Below are positions 44,947 through 54,842 of a stretch of DNA of 64,000 nucleotides, one piece after another. A program made the position numbers and the translations under genes. The DNA is from Candidatus Altimarinota bacterium (GTDB lineage: Bacteria > Patescibacteriota > Gracilibacteria > UBA4473). The stretch spans positions 102,830-166,829 of the forward strand of contig JAGLIF010000002.1 in NCBI GenBank assembly GCA_023143095.1, in the 5' to 3' direction. Below the pieces are notes generated by a model that searched no databases, was not told where the DNA came from, and saw nothing but the letters and a program-made list of their open reading frames with translations. Within the stretch, counting starts at the first letter, position 1. The number at the start of each line of letters is the position of its first letter.

Positions 44947-47900
44947 ATGTCTAAAAAATTCGTAAACTTGCATACGCATTCTTATTATTCAATTTTAGAA
45001 TCGGTTATGTCACCGCAAGCTATTTTAGAAAAAGCAGAAAAATTAGGATGCTCAAAAGTAGCATTAACAGATACTGGTTCAGGGTATGGATTGGTTGAGT
45101 TTTTTGAAAAAGCAGAAAAATTTAAGAATCTAAACCCTATTTTGGGAGCAGAGATTTTTATAGCAAAAGATTCTCGTTTTGAAAAAAGACCAGGTATAGA
45201 TGGTAGAGAAAAAAGCATTGTGCTTTTAGCTAAGAATCAAAAAGGATACAAAAATTTGCTTAAAATTATTTCTTACGCTCATTTGGAAGGAACTTTTCAG
45301 GAAATACCTCGGGCAGATTTTGAATTATTGGAAATGTATAAAGAAGGTTTATTTTGTCTAACAGGAGATTTTGACGGTTTTTTAGGTGATGCTTTTTTGA
45401 TGGAGGGAGAAGTTAAAGCTGAAGCATTATTAACAAGACTTTTAACGATTTTTAATAAAGAAACACTTTATTTAGAACTTTGTGCAAGAGGAGAAATGGT
45501 TGATCAAAAAAAAGTAAATCAGTGGAAAGAATCTCTTGCTCAAAAATTTGATTTAAGTCTTGTCACGACTTCCAATGCACGATTTACTAATGCAGAAGAC
45601 GAAGAAGCTGCTGATACACTTTATTGTATAGGGAAAAACCAACACATAGCGGATTCAAATCGGAAAAAATTTGTTGAGAAGAATTGGTTTAAATCTTGGG
45701 AAGATATTTGTGAAGAATTAAATTATTTAAAAAGTGAAACTCTTGAGATTTCACGAAAAAACACGCTTAAAATTGCGGAAGAAGTTATCCTAGAACTTCA
45801 ATTTGGAGAAGATTTATTACCTGCATTTGAGGTTGAAGAAGGGGAGAGTGAAGCGAGTAAACTTAAAAAAGATTGTGAAAAAGAAATTTCTAATCGTTAT
45901 CCTACTAAAAAAGAACAAGAAATAGCTGAGGATAGGTTGATTTATGAGCTTTCCATTATTAGTAAAATGGGGTTTGATGCTTATTTTTTGATTGTGGCTG
46001 ATTTTATTGATTTTGCTAAAAAAAATGGAATTGCAGTTGGACCAGGGAGGGGGAGTGCAGCTGGTTCTATTGTGGCGTATCTTTTGGGTATTACGAATAT
46101 AGATCCGTTGAGGTATGAACTTCTTTTTGAACGATTCCTCAATCCAGAACGAATTAGTATGCCTGATATTGATATTGATTTTTCTGATGAACGCCGAGAT
46201 GAAGTACTTCAATATGTGATTGAAAAATATGGGATAGAACGCGTTTCGAAAGTTTGTACTTTCGGAACATTAGCGGCAAAGGCAGCACTTAAAGATGTGG
46301 GAAGAGCCAATGGTATTGAGTTTGCCAAAATGAATGCAATGACAAAAATTTTGCCAAATCGTCCTGGTTTTTCTTTAGATGAAGCAGGGGAAATGAAGGA
46401 GTTCAAGGAATTTTTGATGAAAAATTCGGAAATGAAGAAGATTTTTGAAGTAGCGCTCAAATTGGAGGGATGTGTGAGACATGTTTCGGTACATGCTTGT
46501 GCTGTAATTATTGGAAAAACAGATTTGACTAACAATACACCTGTTCAATGGGCGCCTGGAGCAGAAGAAATAAAAATTACACAGTTTCCGTATCAGCAGT
46601 TGGAACATTTGGGACTGCTTAAAATGGATTTCTTGGGATTACGAAATCTGTCTATTTTGGAAAAGGCTGTTTTGAATATAGAACGAAGTACAGGAGAAAA
46701 AATAGATCTCAATCTCATTCCGATTGATGATGAAAAAACTTTTCAAGAAATTTTTGCTAAAGGGGAAACAACTGGTGTTTTTCAATTTGAATCGGCTGGT
46801 ATGCGACGGTATCTCAAAGAGTTGAAACCAACTGAGTTTGAAGATTTAGTAGCAATGAATGCTTTGTATCGTCCTGGTCCAATGGAATATATTCCTCAAT
46901 ATATTAAAGGGAAGCATGACCCTAAGACTGTTAAATATATGCACAAAGCATTAAAACCTATTCTAGAGAAAACATATGGGATCGCTGTTTATCAAGAACA
47001 AGTACTTCGAATAGCTAGAGATTTCGCGGGTTTTTCTTTGGGGGAAGCAGATATATTGAGGAAGGCGATTGGGAAAAAAATTGCTTCTGTTTTGGCAAAA
47101 CAGCGTCAAAAGTTTATTGATGGCGTAGTGAAAAGTGGATATGATGAGAAAATAGGAATAAAAATATTTGATGATATAATTGTTCCGTTTTCTGGATATG
47201 GATTTAACAGATCACATGCTGTGTGTTACGCTAGGATTGCTTATGAGACGGCTTATCTTCGAGCAAATTATCCTGTAGAATTTATGGCGGCAATGATGAC
47301 GACAGATCGAAATAATACCGATCGAATTGTTTTAGAAATGAATGAATGTGTGGCAATGGGAATAGAAGTTTTGCCTCCTTCAATTAGTGAATCAGGCAGT
47401 TATTTTACCGTTATTGCTCCACAAAAAGATGAGGATCAGTTGCTGATAGAAAGTACCGTTGCAGATAAAAAAGATGCGATAATTTTAAAGAATATTCGTT
47501 TTGGACTTACTGCGATTAAGGGGCTTGGAGAGGAGACAGTCGATCGTATTCTTATGGAACGAAATAAAAACGGAAAATTTAAATCACTTCAAGATTTTGC
47601 GAAACGGGTGGAAGTAAAGTTAATGAATAAAAAAACACTGGAAGCACTTGCTTTTTCGGGAGGGTTTGATCAGTTTGGTGATAGGAAATCTATTGTTGAT
47701 TCCTTGGATGATTTAACAAGATTTGCACGGGAATGTCAGGAAAAATCTATTGCTGGACAGATTGGGCTTTTTGGAGGAAGTGGAGAAAGTTCTATTGAAT
47801 TTATGCTTAAAGATACGAAAGCAACAAAAGATGATATTTTGAAATGGGAACGAGAAAGTTTAGGTCTTTTTGTATCAGATCATCCGTTAAAAGGGTTAGG

Positions 47901-48489
47901 GAAGTATTTTGAGAAATATGGAAAATTAATTGGGAAATTAACTGAAGAAGAGGATGTGGGGAAACAAAGAACTTTTCATGGAATTGTGACAAATGTACGA
48001 AAAATTGTAACTAAAAGAGGAAAAAATATGGCAATTTTGGTTGTGGAGGATACAAGTGGAAAAATTGAATGTGCAGTTTTTCCAGGAGTGTATGATTCAA
48101 TTCCCCAAAAAGTTTATGAAGAAGATTGTTTTGTTCGGATAAAAGGAAAAGTAGAAGAGCGAGATGGAAATTTAAATTGTATTGTAAATGCTGTAAAAAT
48201 TGGAAATTTAAAAGATATTCAGAATTCAACAGCATTTTTCATTGAAGAACCGAATATGGAAAAAAAACTATCGTTCTTTACAGTTCGAATTCCAGATGGA
48301 ACAATTCGGTCTCAAGTAGATGCGATAAAAAAAGTTTTGATTGCTGCCAAGTCAATAAAACCAGCTGCTATTTCTGTGAAAGTAGAGATTCAGGGACAAT
48401 CTGTAGATTTACCTTTTAAGATTGATTTTTCAGATTCATTAGAACAGGATATTGTGAATATATTGAATGGAAATTTGCAAAAGAATTGA
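44947..48489 (+). CDS. dnaE: DNA polymerase III alpha subunit
   Basis: 1180 residues from ATG 44947 (a TTG codon precedes it). PHP domain (VNLHTHSYYSILES; GAEIFIAKD), C-family polymerase core with the catalytic acids in PDIDIDFSDERRDEV and GPGRGSAAGSIVAYLLGI, FQFESAGMRRYLKELKPT, tandem HhH (IKGLGEETVDRIL) and a C-terminal OB domain (FHGIVTNVRKIVTKRGKNMAILVVEDTSG-type). The replicative polymerase. It ends in TGA, direct evidence that TGA is read as stop. Confidence 0.97.
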   Translation: MSKKFVNLHTHSYYSILESVMSPQAILEKAEKLGCSKVALTDTGSGYGLVEFFEKAEKFKNLNPILGAEIFIAKDSRFEKRPGIDGREKSIVLLAKNQKGYKNLLKIISYAHLEGTFQEIPRADFELLEMYKEGLFCLTGDFDGFLGDAFLMEGEVKAEALLTRLLTIFNKETLYLELCARGEMVDQKKVNQWKESLAQKFDLSLVTTSNARFTNAEDEEAADTLYCIGKNQHIADSNRKKFVEKNWFKSWEDICEELNYLKSETLEISRKNTLKIAEEVILELQFGEDLLPAFEVEEGESEASKLKKDCEKEISNRYPTKKEQEIAEDRLIYELSIISKMGFDAYFLIVADFIDFAKKNGIAVGPGRGSAAGSIVAYLLGITNIDPLRYELLFERFLNPERISMPDIDIDFSDERRDEVLQYVIEKYGIERVSKVCTFGTLAAKAALKDVGRANGIEFAKMNAMTKILPNRPGFSLDEAGEMKEFKEFLMKNSEMKKIFEVALKLEGCVRHVSVHACAVIIGKTDLTNNTPVQWAPGAEEIKITQFPYQQLEHLGLLKMDFLGLRNLSILEKAVLNIERSTGEKIDLNLIPIDDEKTFQEIFAKGETTGVFQFESAGMRRYLKELKPTEFEDLVAMNALYRPGPMEYIPQYIKGKHDPKTVKYMHKALKPILEKTYGIAVYQEQVLRIARDFAGFSLGEADILRKAIGKKIASVLAKQRQKFIDGVVKSGYDEKIGIKIFDDIIVPFSGYGFNRSHAVCYARIAYETAYLRANYPVEFMAAMMTTDRNNTDRIVLEMNECVAMGIEVLPPSISESGSYFTVIAPQKDEDQLLIESTVADKKDAIILKNIRFGLTAIKGLGEETVDRILMERNKNGKFKSLQDFAKRVEVKLMNKKTLEALAFSGGFDQFGDRKSIVDSLDDLTRFARECQEKSIAGQIGLFGGSGESSIEFMLKDTKATKDDILKWERESLGLFVSDHPLKGLGKYFEKYGKLIGKLTEEEDVGKQRTFHGIVTNVRKIVTKRGKNMAILVVEDTSGKIECAVFPGVYDSIPQKVYEEDCFVRIKGKVEERDGNLNCIVNAVKIGNLKDIQNSTAFFIEEPNMEKKLSFFTVRIPDGTIRSQVDAIKKVLIAAKSIKPAAISVKVEIQGQSVDLPFKIDFSDSLEQDIVNILNGNLQKN

Positions 48490-48521
48490 TCAATTCGTTT
48501 GGATTATGAATAATCATTATA

Positions 48522-49481
48522 ATGAAAGTTTTAATATTAGCAGGAGGATTTGCCACAAGACTTTGGCCTTTGACAGAAAATAGATCTAAACCACTTTTGC
48601 TTTTAAATGGGGAAACTATTTTGTCACATATTATAAAAAAAATTCCACAAGGATTAGAAATTATTTTACTTACAAATAAAAGATTTGAATTAGACTTTTT
48701 AAAAGAACTTCAAAATATCGGACGGAAAAAAGTGAAAATTTTCTTAGAAGATAGTTTTTCTGATGGAGAAAAATTAGGAGCATTGGGTTCTCTCTCCGAA
48801 GCGATAAAGTATTATAAAATTACGGAAAATATTTTAGTTTTAGCTGGAGACAATTTGTTACCAGATTTAGATATAACAGATTTGTTTTGTGATGAAGGGG
48901 AATCGAAATTGGCAGTAAGAGAGTTAATAGATTTACATACAGCTAGAAAGTTTGGAGTTGTAGAATTAGAAAAAGAGGGGAATCGTGTTGTTGGGTTTGA
49001 AGAAAAACCAGAAAGCCCAAAATCAACACTTGTTTCGACTGGTTTTCTTTCTATTGGGAAAGATTTGTTTCCTATTTTACACGATTTTGCTGCACGAGAA
49101 CCAGATGCACTTGGCGGAATCTTTCCTGAGTTTTTAGTACATGGAAAAATAATTTCAGCGGTTAAGGTAAAAGGGGAGTGGTTTGATGTAGGAAGTTTTG
49201 AGACATACTTGGAGGCACATAAAAAAATACAATTTGAAAAATTAAAAAAAGATTCAAAAGTAAAAGAACATGGAAATCAGTTTTTGGGGAAAGTATTTTT
49301 AGGAAAGGGCAGTGAGGTAAAAAATTCTATTTTGATTGATACGATTGTCTATCCAGGAACAAAATTAAAAAATTGTCGTATATCCAATACTATTATTGAT
49401 GAAGATTGTAATTTCTCAGGGTTAGATCTAAATCAAAAACTAATTCGCAAAAATACATATCTGCACGCGGAAAATGTTTAG
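48522..49481 (+). CDS. Sugar-1-phosphate nucleotidyltransferase
   Basis: 319 residues. Nucleotide-binding start MKVLILAGGFATRLWPLTENRSKPLLLLNG, VLAGDNLLPDLD for the metal/base site, and VVGFEEKPESP for sugar binding. After residue 240 there are one or two left-handed beta-helix turns (VFLGKGSEVKNSILID). Makes an NDP-sugar, probably for surface polysaccharide; dTDP-glucose, UDP-glucose or GDP-mannose cannot be told apart by eye. 32 nt after dnaE. Its stop overlaps the stop of the convergent ABC-F gene. Confidence 0.85.
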   Translation: MKVLILAGGFATRLWPLTENRSKPLLLLNGETILSHIIKKIPQGLEIILLTNKRFELDFLKELQNIGRKKVKIFLEDSFSDGEKLGALGSLSEAIKYYKITENILVLAGDNLLPDLDITDLFCDEGESKLAVRELIDLHTARKFGVVELEKEGNRVVGFEEKPESPKSTLVSTGFLSIGKDLFPILHDFAAREPDALGGIFPEFLVHGKIISAVKVKGEWFDVGSFETYLEAHKKIQFEKLKKDSKVKEHGNQFLGKVFLGKGSEVKNSILIDTIVYPGTKLKNCRISNTIIDEDCNFSGLDLNQKLIRKNTYLHAENV

Positions 49482-51304
49482 TCATTGTTTTGAATTTCAT
49501 TCAAAAAATTTTGTTCTATGGACTCTATTTCCACTCCTGTGTTTAGCCAATCATTCCAATGAGTTTTAAGTTCTTTTTGAAGGTTTTGATATTCGATTCC
49601 CAATGTATCCATTTTTAATCGATTCCCTTGTCTATGTGCTTTATCAAATGCTTCTTTGTTGGTTTGTTGTGCTTTTTCTATATTGGCTATGTGTTTTTCA
49701 ATTCGTTCAATTTGTCGTTTGAATGGGCGAAGAAGTCGTTGTTTTTCTTTTTTTTGTTCTTTGTGAATTGGACTTTTCTTTTTTGTATTAACCGATTGGA
49801 TTGCATCTAGTTTTCCAGATTCTTCATTACGAAATCCTTTTTCAGAGAGGAATGTTTCATAATCTCCAGAGAAAACAAATACTTCATCATTATCAAAAAC
49901 AATAAGTTTTTGAGCGACTTTTCTTAAAAATGTTTCATTATGAGAAACAAAAATGGTACTGCCTGAAAATTTCTTTACCGCTTTAATTAAAGCCTCAACG
50001 GATTCATAATCCAAGTGATTGGTTGGTTCATCAAGTAGCAGGAGATTGGAAGGTGTTAATAAAATTTTTCCTAAATTAACACGCGCTTTTTCTCCACCAG
50101 ACAAAATTTCAATTTTTTTATATGCTAAATCTCCAGAAAAAAGTAAATTTCCAGCAATCGAACGAACCATTTGTTCTCCAACATTTCCAGTGGACATAAG
50201 TTCTTCAACAATGTTTTTGTTTTTATCGAGTTTATCAAGGTTAGATTGTCCAAAATAACCGATAATTGTCTTGGTATTTTGTTTAAGTGTTCCAGATTGA
50301 AGTTCAAGTATATGAGCTAAGATTTTCAAAAGAGTTGATTTTCCTTTCCCGTTTGCCCCAATAATTCCTATTTTTTCTCCTGGAAGAATTTCAAAACTTA
50401 ATTTTTTTAATAAATCATGATTCTTTTTATATCCAAATGAAATGTTTCGTGCTTCCATAACTTTTGCGCCCAAAAAAGATTCTTCTAAAAACTTAAATCG
50501 AATAGGAGTAATAGAAGAAAGAGCTTGAAGTTGTTCTTTTTTTTCTAGCATTTTTATTCGAGATTGAACAAGTCCAGCAGATCTTGCACCAGATCGAAAT
50601 TCTCGAATAAATTTTTCTTGTCTTCCTCGTTCCTTTATTTCAGAGAGTCTAGTTTTTTCATGAATGAGTTCTTCTTGTTCAATTTGTGCGTAAATTTTAG
50701 ATGGAGACCCTTTAAGTTTTTTCAATTTTTGACGATGAATTGCAACGGTGTGTGTTGAAATATTTTCTAAAAATCGTTGGTCATGAGACACACATAAAAT
50801 TTCTCCTCGCCAAGATCTTAAAAATTTTTCCAACCATCTAATACTTAGAATATCCAAGTAGTTTGTAGGTTCATCAAGTAGCAATAAATCTGGTTCTGAA
50901 AGCAATAATTGTGCAAGTTTAATCCGAATTTGGAATCCTCCTGAAAATGAATCTGGTGAGGAAAATAGGTCTTTTTTTGAAAAACCTAAACCAAAAAGCA
51001 ATTTTTCTGCCTTCCAAATATCATTTTGTTGATCTTCGTTTAACACTTGAGCCACTTCATCTACGATAGTTTTTTGACTAAAACAGAGTTGTTGATCCAG
51101 TGTTCCAATTTTATAATTTTCAGGATAAACGATTTCTCCATCATCAGAAATATCTGTATTTAAAATTAAACGAAAAAGGGTTGTTTTTCCACATCCATTT
51201 CGTCCAACAATACCTATTTTTTCTCCTTTGTTTAGTTGAAAATCAGCATTTTTAAGCAATATTTGTGAACCGAACGATTTTGTTATATTTTTTCCAAAAA
51301 GCAT
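49478..51304 (-). CDS. ABC-F family ATPase (ribosome-associated type)
   Basis: 608 residues, two ABC domains and no membrane part. Walker A motifs GRNGCGKTTLFRL and GANGKGKSTLLKIL; signatures FSGGFQIRIKLAQLL and LSGGEKARVNLG; Walker B LLLDEPTNYLD and LLLDEPTNHLD. A linker of about 80 residues lies between and a coiled-coil C-terminus (about 520-608). ABC-F proteins act in the ribosome E site during translation; an Uup/YdiF-like member is likely. Resistance function is possible but not indicated. Confidence 0.9.
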   Translation of the reverse strand: MLFGKNITKSFGSQILLKNADFQLNKGEKIGIVGRNGCGKTTLFRLILNTDISDDGEIVYPENYKIGTLDQQLCFSQKTIVDEVAQVLNEDQQNDIWKAEKLLFGLGFSKKDLFSSPDSFSGGFQIRIKLAQLLLSEPDLLLLDEPTNYLDILSIRWLEKFLRSWRGEILCVSHDQRFLENISTHTVAIHRQKLKKLKGSPSKIYAQIEQEELIHEKTRLSEIKERGRQEKFIREFRSGARSAGLVQSRIKMLEKKEQLQALSSITPIRFKFLEESFLGAKVMEARNISFGYKKNHDLLKKLSFEILPGEKIGIIGANGKGKSTLLKILAHILELQSGTLKQNTKTIIGYFGQSNLDKLDKNKNIVEELMSTGNVGEQMVRSIAGNLLFSGDLAYKKIEILSGGEKARVNLGKILLTPSNLLLLDEPTNHLDYESVEALIKAVKKFSGSTIFVSHNETFLRKVAQKLIVFDNDEVFVFSGDYETFLSEKGFRNEESGKLDAIQSVNTKKKSPIHKEQKKEKQRLLRPFKRQIERIEKHIANIEKAQQTNKEAFDKAHRQGNRLKMDTLGIEYQNLQKELKTHWNDWLNTGVEIESIEQNFLNEIQNND

Positions 51305-51345
51305 ACTAAAATCATGCTACTAAAAAAAATTAGAAATTCTAATAA

Positions 51346-51825
51346 CTATAAACCAATATTTAACAATTTAATTTTCAAACTAGGAAGATTTATCAGAAAA
51401 AATCCGCCTCCCTCACAAAGTGCGCCTGGGTTAAGAACTTTAAATCCATCTCGTTCTTCTTGTTTTGCACGATGAGTGTGTCCATGACAAAAGACATCGG
51501 CAGTTCCTTGTAATTGAGACTGTGCAACTCCTTCGATATGAGAAATAGCAAAATGAACTCCTTCAAATTCAACTTCAATCACTTCTTTGAGCATACAATT
51601 TTTAAGCTTTTTTATTTTATCTAATACTTCCTCGTTCACATCAGCATTTCCTTTTGCAATATGAAAAGTGATATCTGGATATTTAGCAAAAATCTTCTCC
51701 ACATCATAAACTACCAAGTCTCCTGCATGAATGATATGTTTGATTTTTGCTTGAGAAGCTTTTTCACAAAGTTTTTCCAAAAGATCTATTCGACCATGAG
51801 AATCTGAAACAAGAATAATATTCAT
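51346..51825 (-). CDS. YfcE-type metallophosphoesterase
   Basis: 159 residues from ATG 51825, where MNIILVSDSHGRIDLLEKL matches the family start; the longer frame adds MIVLLL. Metal-site motifs: DSHG, HAGDLVVYD, KGNADVNE, ISHIEG and HGHTHRA, then NPGALCEGG. Mn2+-dependent phosphodiesterase of unknown natural substrate. GNAD replaces the usual GNCD/GNHD. Confidence 0.88.
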   Translation of the reverse strand: MNIILVSDSHGRIDLLEKLCEKASQAKIKHIIHAGDLVVYDVEKIFAKYPDITFHIAKGNADVNEEVLDKIKKLKNCMLKEVIEVEFEGVHFAISHIEGVAQSQLQGTADVFCHGHTHRAKQEERDGFKVLNPGALCEGGGFFLINLPSLKIKLLNIGL

Positions 51826-51916
51826 CAATAATAAGACTATCAAAATCTTAATTTTTTTGAAAGAATTTTTTTCTCTTGTGTAATAACTATTGAAAACAGC
51901 TTTTAAATAATTTCGA

Positions 51917-51945
51917 TTGTTTTTTTTGTGCTTTTATGGTATCCT
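51917..51945 (+). promoter_or_regulatory. Candidate promoter for the 52-54 kb gene
   Basis: -35 TTGTTT (51917-51922), 17-bp spacer with TATGG, weak -10 TATCCT (51940-51945). Leader about 50 nt with a small inverted repeat (TAAGGT/ACCTTA). Confidence 0.35.
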
Positions 51946-52000
51946 TGACGGATAATTAAGGTGATTTTAAACCTTATTATGAAAATTTAAATAAAAAGAT

Positions 52001-54124
52001 ATGGCAAATCAACAACTAATTGATTGGATCAAGGTACAAAAAGCACAAGGACATTCAGATAAAGAATTATATGATATTCTTATTAAAAAGGGTTTCAAAC
52101 ATGAGCAACTCAATGAAGTTCTAACACTTCCCAATCCTGTTGTTCCAGTTACTCATTCAGCTCAAGTTTCCTCAGAAGTTCAATCTGTTGTTGTTCAAGA
52201 AACTACTATTTCTTTAACAAAGATTCTCGTTGGAATCAGTTCGATTTTTTTAGTTGGTGGAGGAATATTTTGGTTTGTTTTCAATCAAGGAGAGCCTTCA
52301 ATACCAGAAGAAACAGAAGTGGAAGTTATTGAAGAAATTATGGAACCAAACGAGCAAATAGAAGAAAATGAGGAGCTTGAAGAAGAAGTTGTAGAACTAA
52401 ACAAGCAAATAGAAGAAAATAAGGAGGTTGTAAAAGACCATAAAGAGGAAACATCTATAAGTAACGAAATTGATGAGAATGATTTTAAAGGAGAAGAAGA
52501 AGTAGACACAATTAAAACTGAAAACGATAAATCAGTATTATTAAATTCAAAAACATGGGATTTGATTAAACAATTAAAAGTTGTAGTAAATCAAGAGCCC
52601 ATTAATTTAGAAAATCTTAATAATTTTTCTTATATTGAACAATTAAAATATCCGACAGAGAAAGAATGTACTCTACTCTTTCCAGATAAAAGTGTTGAAG
52701 AATGCCAAAAGAGTATGATTGAATTTGGTTCTGGTAAGGATACAATAAATAAATTAGATGAAGAAAAAATCAAAATATACGAAGATGAAAGACAAGGTAT
52801 CGTTTTTCAAAATGGAAATGAAAATCAAATAAAAATATTTACCATATTAAATGATGGAGATGAATGGAAAATTTTAAATATCGTCTTTGTAGAATCAGAT
52901 ATCATAAAAAAGGATAGTGATAATGATGGAAGAAATGATGAAGATGAAGATTGTTCAGGAGACATCTATAATCATTTTCCTGAAAAATGTATCAAATCTA
53001 ATTTGAATGAAAAGGATAGTGATAATGATGGTTGGTGGGATGGTACAGAAATTAAAGCGAAGACAGATCCGAATGATCTAAATAGTAAACCTCTGAATAT
53101 TAAAGACATTTTGATTCAGATAATACCATCTACTCCTTTAAATATAACAACAAATAATACAAAAATAAAAAGACCAACGGTAAAGCGTATTCAAGCCAAG
53201 CATTATCAAATAGAGAATGAAACCGTATTTTATCTTAAAGATGGACAAAAGATAGAGGTGAAAGGTGCGGATGCTAAAACATTTGAAGAAGCTCCACAGT
53301 TAATTGAAAACCAACTAGCGTTGGGAACAGATGGAGTAAATTTTTATTGTGGAGAAAAGATTTGTCCTAAAAATACGAATAATCACTATGGAAGTGGATA
53401 TAAATTTGTATTTTCTCCGGATGTAGAAACTGATTTAAAGAAAATTATTTTGAAGGTTCTTTATTTTGAAAGTTATGATAATGATTTTAGGAAGATGGTG
53501 GTGGAAAAATTAGTAGATATCTCAATTGATATAATAAAAGCAGATGTGTATGAAGAAAAAAGAATGGGGGACCATGTAAAATGGTTAAACAAAGAACTAA
53601 ATATAGATATTGACACTACTTATCTATTTACAGAAGATTTAAAAGTTCTTTTTGAAACTCCAGTAGAAGAAAGGGAACATTGTTTTTCTGGAATGTTGAA
53701 TGAAGAAGACGATTATTTTATAAATAAAGGAACTATGTGTGAAAATGATAATGAAGAAGAGAGGGAAAATAAGACCCAAATGCTTTCAATACTTTCATCT
53801 TCATCAATGGAATTAAGTGTAGCGGCTGCTTCAAGAGAAAAGGATAAATACAAATATAATAACGCAGAATTACAAAATGTTTTGGCTGGAATAAGTATAA
53901 ATTTTAATAAAGATTGTTATATTTATGCTTATAATGATGAAAAATTTGTATTGATTGCAAAAGTAGGGGATCAATCAGGAGTTTATGATCGTAAGTATAA
54001 TAAAGAGATGAAACAAGAAATAGAAGATTTAAAATTAGATATTTGCAATATTCAAAAGATGAAAGAATATTTACAACCAAAAGGTTACACGGATGCATTT
54101 AAAATAGAAGCCTTGGAAGAATAA
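52001..54124 (+). CDS. Membrane-anchored protein with TSP3-type calcium repeats and DKNYW-like domain
   Basis: 707 residues. A helical module at 2-45 (LIDWIKVQKAQGHSDKELYD), one membrane helix (about 68-88), an acidic coiled coil (about 95-175), a folded segment (about 185-300), thrombospondin type 3 calcium-binding repeats (DSDNDGRNDEDED and DSDNDGWWDGTE, about 305-365), then a DKNYW-like repeat region (AKHYQIENETVFYLKDG, GADAKTFEEAP) and an unknown C-terminal domain to 707. Probably faces outside with Ca2+-stiffened stalks. Only one DKNYW-like unit is clear. Confidence 0.7.
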   Translation: MANQQLIDWIKVQKAQGHSDKELYDILIKKGFKHEQLNEVLTLPNPVVPVTHSAQVSSEVQSVVVQETTISLTKILVGISSIFLVGGGIFWFVFNQGEPSIPEETEVEVIEEIMEPNEQIEENEELEEEVVELNKQIEENKEVVKDHKEETSISNEIDENDFKGEEEVDTIKTENDKSVLLNSKTWDLIKQLKVVVNQEPINLENLNNFSYIEQLKYPTEKECTLLFPDKSVEECQKSMIEFGSGKDTINKLDEEKIKIYEDERQGIVFQNGNENQIKIFTILNDGDEWKILNIVFVESDIIKKDSDNDGRNDEDEDCSGDIYNHFPEKCIKSNLNEKDSDNDGWWDGTEIKAKTDPNDLNSKPLNIKDILIQIIPSTPLNITTNNTKIKRPTVKRIQAKHYQIENETVFYLKDGQKIEVKGADAKTFEEAPQLIENQLALGTDGVNFYCGEKICPKNTNNHYGSGYKFVFSPDVETDLKKIILKVLYFESYDNDFRKMVVEKLVDISIDIIKADVYEEKRMGDHVKWLNKELNIDIDTTYLFTEDLKVLFETPVEEREHCFSGMLNEEDDYFINKGTMCENDNEEERENKTQMLSILSSSSMELSVAAASREKDKYKYNNAELQNVLAGISINFNKDCYIYAYNDEKFVLIAKVGDQSGVYDRKYNKEMKQEIEDLKLDICNIQKMKEYLQPKGYTDAFKIEALEE

Positions 54125-54133
54125 TAATGTCTT

Positions 54134-54697
54134 TTAGGACTTTTTAATATTTTCTACTGGAAAAGTCCGACGAGCTTCTATTAATATTTTACGAGCCTCT
54201 TTTTCGTCGTATCCAGAATTCAAAAGTTGTATACGGATATTTTCAACAGAATTACCTTGTTGTAATAGTTTAATAACATTGTTAAGAATTGGATCTTTTT
54301 TATCAATTTTCGTGGAAGTAGTTCCTGAAACTAAAAAAAAGAGTCCTAAATAATGAACTCCTGGGATAAGACAGAGCAAAAATGCCCAAGTTCTATTTGC
54401 TCGACTAGCTAAGATAAAACATGCCCAAATATAGAGACCAATATTGAATAAAAGAGCTGTCTGCAAAAAGGAGTTAAGATTGTCAGACATAGTAGCAAAA
54501 CTATTTCCAAGACCCCAAAAAATACCGAGTATAATTCCAATATTTACCAAAAAAGATGAGAGATTCGCTACTCTCATAATCCCATGCAAAGGGAAAAGTA
54601 CATCAAAGCCATCTACATCATAGTTGTTTTTCCTTGCAATTCGTAACATAAGAAATACATGTGCAAAATATCCAACAAAAGTTATAATAATTTCCAT
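54134..54697 (-). CDS. Small polytopic membrane protein with C-terminal helical module
   Basis: 187 residues, four predicted membrane helices up to residue 128, then a cytosolic tail (about 140-180: VIKLLQQGNSVENIRIQLLN) that resembles the N-terminal module of the neighbouring 707-aa protein (LIDWIKVQKAQGHSDKELYD). The shared pattern is a two-helix unit of about 35 residues. Function unknown. Confidence 0.6.
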   Translation of the reverse strand: MEIIITFVGYFAHVFLMLRIARKNNYDVDGFDVLFPLHGIMRVANLSSFLVNIGIILGIFWGLGNSFATMSDNLNSFLQTALLFNIGLYIWACFILASRANRTWAFLLCLIPGVHYLGLFFLVSGTTSTKIDKKDPILNNVIKLLQQGNSVENIRIQLLNSGYDEKEARKILIEARRTFPVENIKKS

Positions 54698-54786
54698 ATT
54701 TTAAACATTATTTTCATTTTTTTAAAAAATTCAAGGAAAATTTAAGATTATTTTATTTAGATATTGCAAAGCTAGATAGAAAAGCA

Positions 54787-54826
54787 TTGATTTTTTATCT
54801 TTGTCATTGTACAATGTTTCTGTACT
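54787..54826 (+). promoter_or_regulatory. Promoter and TGTACA-type operator of the toxin-antitoxin pair
   Basis: -35 TTGATT (54787-54792), 17-bp spacer, -10 TACAAT (54810-54815). The -10 lies in a 12-bp perfect palindrome CATTGTACAATG (54805-54816) with TGTACA at 54808-54813; a second TGTACT follows at 54821-54826, centres 13 bp apart. E. coli YefM-YoeB binds adjacent TGTACA-cored palindromes, so autorepression is likely conserved. Confidence 0.65.
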
Positions 54827-54842
54827 TAAAATAAAAAGTGAA

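Noticed and set aside
4122..48489. UGA recoding (genetic code 25) as in Gracilibacteria/Absconditabacteria
   Set aside because: serB ends in an ATGA overlap with serA and dnaE ends in TGA at natural protein length; no gene needs UGA read as Gly.
48518..48523. TATAAT as promoter of the nucleotidyltransferase
   Set aside because: It overlaps the start codon used by the conserved N-terminus (MKVLILAGG); the gene more likely reads through from dnaE, 32 nt upstream.
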